DNA of 9,428 bases from Candidatus Tectimicrobiota bacterium (GTDB taxonomy: Bacteria; JACPSX01). Position numbers and translations under genes: made by a program. The stretch is from assembly GCA_016193065.1 (NCBI GenBank), contig JACPSX010000266.1:1-9428 (forward strand), in the 5' to 3' direction. Each line of letters opens with the position of its first letter. Position 1 is the stretch's first letter. Positions 1-5,818 of the stretch are shown one piece after another. The notes under the pieces were generated by a model that saw nothing but the letters and a program-made list of their open reading frames with translations, did not search any database and had not been told where the DNA came from.

Positions 1-774
1 CTTGGTTTTCTCTGGCCGTATCCCGACTACATGGTCGGCCTGATTATGATTGGGCTAGCCCGCTGCATCGCCATGGTCATCGTCTGGAATGAGCTATGCC
101 ACGGCGATAACGAATACGCTGCCGGTCTGGTCGCCTTCAATTCCATCTTTCAAATTGTCTTCTATTCGGCGTATGCCTATATATTCATCACCGTGCTGCC
201 CGGCTGGTTTGGCCTTGAGACTACGGTGGTAGAAGTCACTATCTGGGAGATAGCCCAGAGCGTGCTAATCTACCTCGGTATCCCTTTCTTCGGCGGGATG
301 CTCACGCGCTTTTTCCTGATGAGGGTAAAGGGGCGCGACTGGTATGACACGAAGTTCACTCACCGTATTATGCCGCTCACTTTGGTCGCTCTGCTCTTCA
401 CCATCGTAGCGATGTTCTCTCTCAAGGGTGAGCTTATAGTACAGATACCACTGGACGTGGTGCGCATCGCCGTCCCGTTGCTCCTGTACTTCGTTACCAT
501 GTTCCTGGTCTCGTTCTACATGGGGAAGAGGATTGGAGCAACCTACCCCAGAACAGCCAGCATTGCATTCACCGCGGCCAGTAACAACTTTGAGCTGGCA
601 ATCGCCGTGGCCGTAGCGGTTTTCGGCATCACCTCGGGGCAGGCGTTCGCCGCTGTAGTCGGGCCGCTGGTGGAAGTTCCTGTTCTGATCGCTCTGGTCA
701 ACGTGGCCTTCTGGTTCCAGCGGCGGTACTTTACTGTTCCCGTGACCAGCCAACGAGCCATGGCTCAGCAGTAA
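1..774 (+). CDS. acr3: Acr3-type arsenite efflux transporter, 5' end missing
   Basis: This is the C-terminal part (257 residues) of an inner-membrane arsenite exporter of the Acr3 (BASS superfamily) type, which extrudes As(III) produced by arsenate reductase. The reading frame is open from base 1, so the real start lies upstream; the first ATG (31) is internal. Two family hallmarks are visible. One is the GLARCIAMV segment with the conserved transport Cys (codon 64-66). The other is the [10 protein letters not shown] segment near 580-605 with the conserved acidic Glu (codon 592-594), followed by [10 protein letters not shown]. Several long hydrophobic stretches match the last membrane helices. 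It ends in tandem TAA codons, 48 bp before arsC, consistent with an ars operon. No ArsR regulator is inside the window. The family call is secure; residue roles come from knowledge of the Acr3 family. Confidence 0.95.
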   Translation, partial: LGFLWPYPDYMVGLIMIGLARCIAMVIVWNELCHGDNEYAAGLVAFNSIFQIVFYSAYAYIFITVLPGWFGLETTVVEVTIWEIAQSVLIYLGIPFFGGMLTRFFLMRVKGRDWYDTKFTHRIMPLTLVALLFTIVAMFSLKGELIVQIPLDVVRIAVPLLLYFVTMFLVSFYMGKRIGATYPRTASIAFTAASNNFELAIAVAVAVFGITSGQAFAAVVGPLVEVPVLIALVNVAFWFQRRYFTVPVTSQRAMAQQ

Positions 775-822
775 TAACGGACAGCTTCGGAATCGTGGCG
801 GAGGAGAAAAGGTGCTTTGCTC

Positions 823-1236
823 ATGAAGAGAATCTTGTTCGTGTGCACGGGAAACTCCGCTCGCAGTCAGATGGCGGAGGGATTTGCCCGTCATTTCGGC
901 CGGGGATCCGTGGAGGCCATCAGCGCCGGGATGGAGCCGAGCCGCTTGAATCCTTATGCCGTGCGGGTCATGGCGGAGAAAGGAATTGATATTTCCCCTC
1001 AGCAATCCAAGGCCTTTGATGAGAATCTAGCCCGCCGGATGGACGTTGTGGTGACGGTCTGCGGCAACGCCGATGAGCGCTGTCCGGTCCTGCCGCCGGA
1101 AGTCGGGAGACTCCACTGGCCTTTGGAGGACCCGGCGGCTGCGAAAGGGAGCGAAGCGGAAATCCTGACCAAGTTCCGGGAAATCCGCGACCAGATTGAA
1201 GCCCGGGTTCTGGAGTTGGTTCGCGACCTGAAATAG
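823..1236 (+). CDS. arsC: Arsenate reductase, thioredoxin-coupled LMW-phosphatase type
   Basis: Predicted 137-residue cytoplasmic enzyme that reduces arsenate to arsenite, supplying substrate to the adjacent Acr3 exporter. The N-terminus carries the low-molecular-weight phosphatase P-loop CTGNSAR (CX5R; Cys8, Arg14). The two further redox Cys of the thioredoxin-linked class are present in CGNADERCP (Cys80 and Cys87), so the three-Cys relay looks intact. The DPA and FREIRDQI segments near the C-terminus fit the family, as does the length. I chose ATG 823 because it places the P-loop at the usual distance from the N-terminus. An in-frame TTG at 817 is also possible: AGGAG at 802-806 lies 10 bases before the TTG and 16 before the ATG. 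It is co-oriented with and close to acr3, so probably co-transcribed. Confidence 0.95.
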   Translation: MKRILFVCTGNSARSQMAEGFARHFGRGSVEAISAGMEPSRLNPYAVRVMAEKGIDISPQQSKAFDENLARRMDVVVTVCGNADERCPVLPPEVGRLHWPLEDPAAAKGSEAEILTKFREIRDQIEARVLELVRDLK

Positions 1237-1416
1237 GGCCTGCGGCGGCGACTTCCTTCCCACGGTCCGGGTTTTCTCTCCCCCTTTTCCGTATCCTGCT
1301 CGGCTGCCCCCTCGGAGGCTCCGGTTCTCTACCCCGCCGGGCATTGGGAAACCCCGGAAAGGCTCATGAGACCTTGGGAGAACAGGGAGGGGCCGGAATC
1401 GGAGGAGGCTCTCACC

Positions 1417-2151
1417 GTGTTATTGCTTTGGGAAATCCTGCGCGCCGGGCTGCTGGCTGTCTGGGACTATGTCGCTCTCCACGTCCTCACCTGCCTGATC
1501 CCGGCCTTCCTGCTGGCCGGGGCCATGGTCGCCTTCATTAATAAGGAGGCGATCATGGCCCGGCTGGGAGCGGCGGCTTCCAAGCCGCGGAGCTTCGCCA
1601 CGGCGGCGGGCGCCAGCTTCTTCGTCGCCGCCTGTTCCTGCACGGTGATCCCCGTCTCCAGCGGAATCTACTACAGCGGTGCGGGCATCGGGGCCGCCTT
1701 CATCCTGCTGTGGGTGGCTCCAGCCTCCAACCTTCTCTCCCTGATCTACACCGGCAACATCCTGGGGGCGGAGATGGCCTGGGTGCGAGTGATCACGGCT
1801 CTCACCATGGCGGCCGTCGTGGGAACGATCATGACCGTGGTCTTTCGCTGGGAGGAAGCCCGGCGCCTGGCTGATCAGGAAAGCAGCGGAGCGGCAAGAG
1901 GCAACAGAAAGCCCCCTGCCGTTCCGGCAAGGGGGCTCTGCTCAGCCTGCTCGTCTGTGCCAGCCCCGGGGGAACACGGATCCCGAGGGCCCGTGCCGAG
2001 CTCAGGGGCCTCTAAGATTTCCTGGCCTTCCCTTTCCCTGTCTCTCCAGGGGGCGGGGCGGCAACCTTCTTGCCCGGCTCGGGCACCCTGGGAGCGCCCG
2101 CGGCCTTCGCTGCTTTGGCAGTCATCGGAGCAGGTTTCCTGGCTTTCTTGA
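1417..2151 (+). CDS. ArsP/DUF318-like permease, C-terminal half missing
   Basis: Predicted inner-membrane permease of the ArsP/DUF318 group, often found in arsenic clusters and linked in characterised members to efflux of organoarsenicals. I chose GTG 1417 because GGAGGAGG (1401-1408) lies 8 bases upstream and the protein then begins MLLLWEILRAG. An upstream ATG at 1366 adds 17 polar residues unlike the family. Residues 1-150 look like the first half of the family: about four hydrophobic segments and the AACSCTVIPV motif (Cys73, Cys75). After FRWEEARR the frame continues about 94 residues as Ser/Pro/Gly-rich sequence with no membrane helices. That stretch runs through a terminator hairpin and antisense to the small gene at 2012-2155. 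The usual second membrane half is absent from all three plus frames before the cyclase, so this is probably a truncated, possibly non-functional permease. Confidence 0.7.
   Translation: MLLLWEILRAGLLAVWDYVALHVLTCLIPAFLLAGAMVAFINKEAIMARLGAAASKPRSFATAAGASFFVAACSCTVIPVSSGIYYSGAGIGAAFILLWVAPASNLLSLIYTGNILGAEMAWVRVITALTMAAVVGTIMTVVFRWEEARRLADQESSGAARGNRKPPAVPARGLCSACSSVPAPGEHGSRGPVPSSGASKISWPSLSLSLQGAGRQPSCPARAPWERPRPSLLWQSSEQVSWLS
1910..1937 (-). terminator. Hairpin terminator for the small minus-strand gene
   Basis: A GC-rich hairpin pairs AGCCCCC and TGCCG (1910-1921) with CGGC-AA-GGGGGCT (1925-1937): 12 base pairs with one bulged A and a 3-base loop. Read on the minus strand the stem is followed by CTTTCTGTTGCC, a broken T-rich tract. 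On the plus strand the bases after it are not T-rich. It lies 74 bases beyond the stop codon of the minus-strand small gene. It also falls inside the 3' part of the permease reading frame. Confidence 0.5.
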
Positions 2152-2155
2152 CCAT
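2012..2155 (-). CDS. Small Lys/Ala/Pro-rich basic peptide (47 aa)
   Basis: A minus-strand ORF of 47 residues starts MVKKARKPAPMTAKAAKAA and ends GKGKARKS. It is almost entirely Lys, Arg, Ala, Pro and Gly, with no hydrophobic segment, and resembles the basic low-complexity tails of histone H1-like or AlgP-like DNA-binding proteins. Support for translation is a strong Shine-Dalgarno, GGGAGG (minus strand, complement of 2164-2169), 8 bases before the ATG. Support for a transcription unit is the hairpin at 1910-1937 downstream. It is antisense to the low-complexity end of the permease frame and divergent from the cyclase gene. A nucleic-acid-binding role is inferred from composition only; no homologue is recognised. 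Confidence 0.55.
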   Translation of the reverse strand: MVKKARKPAPMTAKAAKAAGAPRVPEPGKKVAAPPPGETGKGKARKS

Positions 2156-2263
2156 GCGTTCTTCCTCCCTTTAGATGGTCACAGCCATAATCTTAATATA
2201 GGCCACGGGTTGAATCCGACCACGGCAATTTGCGGCTGTTTGCCGGGCGACGGCGGGGGTTCT

Positions 2264-2279
2264 TGGCATCCTGCGTGCC
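2264..2279 (+). promoter_or_regulatory. Possible sigma54 (-24/-12) promoter before the cyclase gene
   Basis: TGGCATCCTGCGTGCC has the GG and GC dinucleotides exactly 10 bases apart and matches TGGCA of the -24 element and TGC of the -12 element. The T of TTGC is replaced by G. It lies about 170 bases before the cyclase ATG. A single imperfect match in GC-rich DNA can be chance, so this is tentative. Confidence 0.25.
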
Positions 2280-2335
2280 GGGGTACCGCCCCGGGAAACT
2301 GCGGGCGTTCAGAGAAATTGGCCGAAAAACCCCCC

Positions 2336-2364
2336 TTGACTTTCTCTGCCCCCAACTTTAACCT
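2336..2364 (+). promoter_or_regulatory. Possible sigma70 promoter of the cyclase gene
   Basis: TTGACT (2336-2341, five of six matches to the -35 consensus) is followed after 17 bases by TAACCT (2359-2364), a weak -10 with three matches. The implied transcript would start near 2371, giving a leader of about 75 bases before the ATG at 2446. Confidence 0.3.
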
Positions 2365-2445
2365 CTCCACAAGCAAATTCCTATCACTTCACCCGAATCG
2401 AATATTTGCTTCCATTTGGCCCTGGCCCGTCTTCGGAGGGATACC

Positions 2446-5112
2446 ATGAACAAGAGCAGCCTTTCCAGATTCTTTTCATTGGGTGCCAACAGCATCTTTT
2501 ACCGGTTGAAACTTTCCTTTGCCTTTTTTTTCCTCACCCCGCTGATCGTCTTTTTCTTGCTGGGACTGCAGTACAACATCATCGAGAGCCAGGAGTCCTA
2601 TTATTACATACTGGCAATCTTGGTCTTTTCTCTTTTCGGCTATGTCATCGTGCGCCAGATTGTTCAAGGTGTCGACCGCGTGGCGAAAACCATGGAACAG
2701 CAGATGACCGAGCGCTTGGGTATCCCTATTGCAAGCGGAGACGAGATTGAAAGAATCGAAACCACATTCAAAACGGTGAGTACCCGCCTGGAACAATCCA
2801 ACCAATCCCTGCAAAGGCGCATGACTGAAATCGAAGCCTTACGGGAACTGAACCAGACATCCTTCTCCCATTTTGACCGGCAAAGCCTGTTGAACCGCGC
2901 GCTGGAGCGGGCGCTGGAAGTAACGCAAAGTGCAGGCGGTGCCCTGTTTGAACTGGAAAGAAGGGGGCCCAATGCATTTTTGGTTTGCCGGTCCGTTTGT
3001 GGAGAACACATCGTCATTGCAGAAAATGATGCCGTTCCCCTTGCAAAACTTCCCGTGCGTCAGGCCCTTGAAAAAGCCACTGTGACGTTGATGCCCCGAT
3101 CGGAAAGCAATGGATGGCAAGGAGTGCTCTCAGATTCTGATCCGGAGTGTCAGATCGCCGTTGTTCCCGTCACCGAGGAGATGGGATTTTCAGGGGTTGC
3201 CGTTCTGATTAAAACAGGGCCGGATCGGTGGGCCGAGGATAATTTAAATTTCTTGACGTCGTTGTTCGGGGTGATGGCCAGGTCGCTGAAGATCCAGGCG
3301 CTGGGCCGGCAGGAACAGGAAACAGCGGAAGATTTAAAAACGGTCCTCTATATTCTTCAAATGATAAACTCGGGGCTTACGGAAAAGGAAATGCTTTTGG
3401 CCATCGCAAAGAAACTCCGCGAGGTCATCCCGCATCACTGGGCAGGGCTGGCCCTGGTGGAGGAAGGAATCGGGGGTCTGAAGCTGGCGTACTCGATTCC
3501 CAAACCATCTGCCAGTCTGCCCCTCGGATCCGTGCTCCCCGAACAAAACTCCCTTTTGTGCACGGCGCTGCGCGCCCGGTCCGTACTGAACGTAGAGGAT
3601 CTATCGGAACAGCCCGACTACGTTGAACGGGTGCTGTGGGAGGAACTTGAGCTAAAATCGTGCCTGATGGCAGGCTTGCATTTTAAGGGCCAGTCTATTG
3701 GGGTCGTGTGCCTATCACACGTCGAAAAGAACGCATTCCGAATCGCCCATGAGCGAATATTTTCCATGATCACAGAGGGACTGTCGCTGGCCCTAAATCA
3801 GTCACGACTTCTGCAGCAGGCCAGGGAAAAGACCGGGGAACTGGAGGTGTTAAACCGAATCGGAAGAGCGCTGACTTCTTCTACTTTTAATATGGAGCGG
3901 GTGCTGACCTATACCCTGGAGATCATCTCCGGCCTGATCAACGTGGAGGCCGGCTCCCTGCTGTTGCTTGAAGGAGACGAACTGGTCTTCAAAGTGGCAA
4001 TCGGCAAAGCGGGGGAATCGCTCAAGGGCCTTCGCATCAAACTCGGCCAGGGCGTGGTCGGCTGGGTTGCGGCCACCGGAGAATCGATGGTGGTCCGCGA
4101 TGCGTCTGAGAATCCTCATTTTTACCACGGTGTAGATGAGCGTACCGGTTTTAAAACCAGAAACCTGCTCTGCATCCCCATGATCGTGGGCGGCCGTACC
4201 ATCGGAACCATCGAACTGATCAACAAGGTGAAAGGCACCTTCAGCGATGAGGACCTTCGAGTTTTAAAGTCTGTTGCCACCTCTGCCGCCATTGCAATTG
4301 AGAATTCGCAATTATATTCCAGTTCCATAAACATGGCCAAACGAGAACGACTGATTCGAACTATTTTCCAAAAGTACGTCCCTGAGGAGGTTGCTTCAGA
4401 AATTCTGGGCCGCGAGGAAGGGGACCTCATAACGCTGGGGAATCGCCGGCTCGTCACCTTGCTCAACGTCGATATCAGGGGCTATTCGCTCATGTCCAAA
4501 CAGGCCAGCGCCGAAACGGTGGTCAGCATTCTCAACTATTTTTTCATGCGGATGGGAACCATCGTCCTGAAACACAAGGGAATTCTGGACAAATACCTGG
4601 GAGACGGGCTTTTGGCCATCTTCGGTGCGCCCGTCGCCACTCGCAATCCTGCCCTGGATGCCACACTTGCGGCCATCGAGATGGTCGAGGCCATGGAGCT
4701 GGTGGACAAATTTGCTCAGGAAAAATGTGGCATTCCTCTCCACATGGGAGTCAGCATTAACACGGGCGAGGCAATCGTCGGCAATGTGGGATTTGAAAAG
4801 AAAATGGATTTCACGGCCATCGGAGAAGTCGTAAACGATACCTTCCGTCTCCAGAAGCTGACCCGCGAAAAACCCAATTCGATTCTTGTCAGCCAATCCA
4901 CGTTCGAAAAGATCGAACCGTTTGTTCAGGCGCGATCGGCGGGGGTCAAAGTCTTGGGCGCCAATGAAGGTCAGATGGCAGTCTATGAAATTACCGGGAA
5001 AAAAGAGATGTCCGATACGGAGTATCTGCTGTACCAAGCCAAAATCACGGAAAAGCAGCAACTTGCGAAGGGCGCGGGTGACGGCCTACATCCCCCCGGG
5101 TTGGTACACTAA
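2446..5112 (+). CDS. Membrane adenylate/guanylate cyclase with HAMP-like linker and three GAF domains
   Basis: Predicted 888-residue inner-membrane class III nucleotide cyclase, making cAMP (or cGMP) under control of sensory domains. ATG 2446 is preceded by GGAGGG (2435-2440) at 5 bases; the upstream in-frame TTG (2416) lacks such a site. Layout: two membrane helices (about 21-43 and 53-73) with a short loop between; a HAMP-like linker (about 70-118, containing GDEIERIETTF); three GAF domains (about 130-285, 300-455 and 468-622, the last the clearest); and the cyclase domain (about 638-850). Catalytic residues are all visible: metal-binding Asp676 (VDIRGYS) and Asp720 (YLGDG), purine-selecting Lys716 and Thr790 (DFTAIG), and Asn797 and Arg801 for transition-state binding. 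The Lys/Thr pair points to a class IIIb adenylate cyclase, though cGMP cannot be excluded. It stands alone, with large gaps on both sides and a lower GC content than its neighbours. Confidence 0.92.
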   Translation: MNKSSLSRFFSLGANSIFYRLKLSFAFFFLTPLIVFFLLGLQYNIIESQESYYYILAILVFSLFGYVIVRQIVQGVDRVAKTMEQQMTERLGIPIASGDEIERIETTFKTVSTRLEQSNQSLQRRMTEIEALRELNQTSFSHFDRQSLLNRALERALEVTQSAGGALFELERRGPNAFLVCRSVCGEHIVIAENDAVPLAKLPVRQALEKATVTLMPRSESNGWQGVLSDSDPECQIAVVPVTEEMGFSGVAVLIKTGPDRWAEDNLNFLTSLFGVMARSLKIQALGRQEQETAEDLKTVLYILQMINSGLTEKEMLLAIAKKLREVIPHHWAGLALVEEGIGGLKLAYSIPKPSASLPLGSVLPEQNSLLCTALRARSVLNVEDLSEQPDYVERVLWEELELKSCLMAGLHFKGQSIGVVCLSHVEKNAFRIAHERIFSMITEGLSLALNQSRLLQQAREKTGELEVLNRIGRALTSSTFNMERVLTYTLEIISGLINVEAGSLLLLEGDELVFKVAIGKAGESLKGLRIKLGQGVVGWVAATGESMVVRDASENPHFYHGVDERTGFKTRNLLCIPMIVGGRTIGTIELINKVKGTFSDEDLRVLKSVATSAAIAIENSQLYSSSINMAKRERLIRTIFQKYVPEEVASEILGREEGDLITLGNRRLVTLLNVDIRGYSLMSKQASAETVVSILNYFFMRMGTIVLKHKGILDKYLGDGLLAIFGAPVATRNPALDATLAAIEMVEAMELVDKFAQEKCGIPLHMGVSINTGEAIVGNVGFEKKMDFTAIGEVVNDTFRLQKLTREKPNSILVSQSTFEKIEPFVQARSAGVKVLGANEGQMAVYEITGKKEMSDTEYLLYQAKITEKQQLAKGAGDGLHPPGLVH

Positions 5113-5330
5113 CAAGAGCGGTGGAATCCGGAGCAAGGCCACCTCGCAGGGAATCCAGGACCCCTTCTCCTGCCTGTCGCCCCGGTCAGGCCGTACCGGC
5201 GCCATGGGGCCCAGTCGATCTAAAAAGTCTACGGGGTCGATCCTCTCGTTTACCCCAAATTCTACCTCTACCCTCTGATCGCTGAGATCTCTGATAACAG
5301 AGAAAGGTGATCTGGGTTGTTCCCGGATCG

Positions 5331-5358
5331 TTGTCAGCCGCCTGAATTGGCCTAACAT
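5331..5358 (+). promoter_or_regulatory. Weak sigma70-like promoter
   Basis: TTGTCA (5331-5336, five of six) and TAACAT (5353-5358, four of six) are 16 bases apart. A transcript from here would begin near 5365 and pass through the paired hairpins at 5413-5467 before reaching the small ORF and the kinase operon. It is the best right-facing promoter candidate I found upstream of the operon, but the operon start is 460 bases away. Confidence 0.25.
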
Positions 5359-5412
5359 GTCTCACGCGATCCCTGTCTATGGCGAAAAAATTATACAGTG
5401 TTATATTTTGAA

Positions 5413-5445
5413 ACAGGGGGGCGGCAACGCCCATGTAGCTTTTTT
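5413..5445 (+). terminator. Possible terminator hairpin followed by T6
   Basis: A stem GGGCG (5419-5423)/CGCCC (5428-5432) closes a GCAA tetraloop. It may be extended by ACA (5413-5415) with TGT (5434-5436) across an internal loop, and TTTTTT follows at 5440-5445. It could end transcripts from the cyclase gene, or act as the terminator half of a leader attenuator. The gap between the core stem and the T-run is longer than usual, so it would be weak. Confidence 0.3.
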
Positions 5446-5467
5446 CAACGGTAGTTGAATTGGCTAC
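5435..5467 (+). repeat. Two-part dyad overlapping the terminator-like hairpin
   Basis: Inner arms TTCAAC (5444-5449) and GTTGAA (5454-5459) are perfect around a GGTA loop. Outer arms GTAGC (5435-5439) and GCTAC (5463-5467) are also perfect, with a 4/3-base internal loop between the two stems. The outer left arm shares 5435-5436 with the preceding hairpin, and the structure encloses its T-run, so the two folds compete. It may be an RNA structure or a protein-binding dyad. Confidence 0.4.
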
Positions 5468-5494
5468 TGAGGCGTCGTGGTCCAGGAGAAGGCC

Positions 5495-5794
5495 ATGACC
5501 CGCAGCCCCCGGTTCGCTGAGGATTTACCCGCCGCTTTCACCTCGGTTTTCCGATCCCAACGGGGCGCTGGAAGCTCAGTTAACCCTAATCCGAAGAAAA
5601 CAAGCTCGGTTGATGCGTGCTGTTGGCCCGCAGGTCCTGTCGCCGGGTCGCCTCCTCGATCCGCGCTCCGTCACCCTGACGAGGGTCCCACTTTCGCGCG
5701 GCTCTGCGGAGGCATCCCCGCCGCCACCCGCGGGCCTTCGCCGGATGACCTCGGCGGAGAATTTCGGATTGGGGTTAATACACGGGGCTGCTGA
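5495..5794 (+). CDS. Doubtful small ORF before the kinase operon (99 aa)
   Basis: This ORF begins at ATG 5495, 6 bases after AGGAG (5484-5488), and stops 24 bases before the kinase GTG, so its placement would suit a first gene of the operon. Against it, the protein (starting MTRSPRFAEDL) is rich in Arg, Pro, Ser and Gly with no recognisable domain or membrane segment. Its third codon positions show little of the GC preference seen in the genes downstream, and another frame is also open across much of the region. I list it because of its ribosome binding site; it may not be expressed. Confidence 0.2.
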   Translation: MTRSPRFAEDLPAAFTSVFRSQRGAGSSVNPNPKKTSSVDACCWPAGPVAGSPPRSALRHPDEGPTFARLCGGIPAATRGPSPDDLGGEFRIGVNTRGC

Positions 5795-5818
5795 AACTCA
5801 GACAGCTTGGAGGTACGT

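Larger units (their letters stand above)
2156..2445. promoter_or_regulatory. Divergent intergenic region before the cyclase gene
   Basis: This 290-base gap separates the minus-strand small gene from the plus-strand cyclase gene and should hold promoters for both. An A+T-rich patch (2188-2200, with TATATT on the minus strand) is the only -10-like sequence for the left-facing gene. I found no convincing -35 for it. The right side holds the two cyclase promoter candidates listed separately, plus a perfect GC hairpin (CCGGGG 2278-2283, CCCCGG 2289-2294). No coding sequence is supported here. Confidence 0.4.
5113..5818. other. Long intergenic region with palindromes and no confident gene
   Basis: About 700 bases between the cyclase stop and the kinase start hold no gene I can defend. 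Visible items are a repeated CTCTGAT (5273-5279, 5289-5295) whose second copy lies in a perfect palindrome TCTCTG-ATAA-CAGAGA (5288-5303), a weak right-facing promoter (5331-5358), a perfect TATAAT on the minus strand (5390-5395), and two adjacent hairpins (5413-5467). There is also a small ORF with a good Shine-Dalgarno (5495-5794) and overlapping dyads at 5669-5686 (CGTCA-CCC-TGACG and ACCCT-GACG-AGGGT). Base composition shifts from A+T-rich (5220-5460) to GC-rich (5470 onward). Confidence 0.6.

Noticed and set aside
265-1005. 246-codon open frame on the minus strand
   Set aside because: It runs across the 3' part of acr3 and the start of arsC on the opposite strand and is rich in His, Glu and Arg without a domain.
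1366-1416. Upstream ATG as the permease start
   Set aside because: The added 17 residues are polar and unlike the family, whereas GTG 1417 has GGAGGAGG at ideal spacing.
2287-2306. GC-rich inverted repeat (CGCCC/GGGCG) as a terminator before the cyclase gene
   Set aside because: The stem is only 5 bp, overlaps the stronger 2278-2294 hairpin and has no T-run.
2179-2376. 65-codon minus-strand frame upstream of the small basic peptide
   Set aside because: It starts at TTG with no good ribosome binding site, and its product has no recognisable feature.
2416-2445. TTG 2416 as the cyclase start
   Set aside because: There is no Shine-Dalgarno before it; ATG 2446 has GGAGGG 5 bases upstream.
4396-5061. 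221-codon open frame on the minus strand
   Set aside because: It is antisense to the cyclase catalytic domain, which keeps all catalytic residues. This is a shadow frame.
5400-5470. Cyclic di-GMP (GEMM) riboswitch suggested by the GCAA-capped hairpin and following dyad
   Set aside because: The conserved GEMM joining sequences and the second receptor stem are not present.
5807-5818. TTG 5807 as the kinase start
   Set aside because: It lies inside the ribosome binding site that serves GTG 5819.
5113-5818. Insertion sequence in the long intergenic gap
   Set aside because: No matching terminal inverted repeats, target duplications or recognisable transposase fragment were found by eye.
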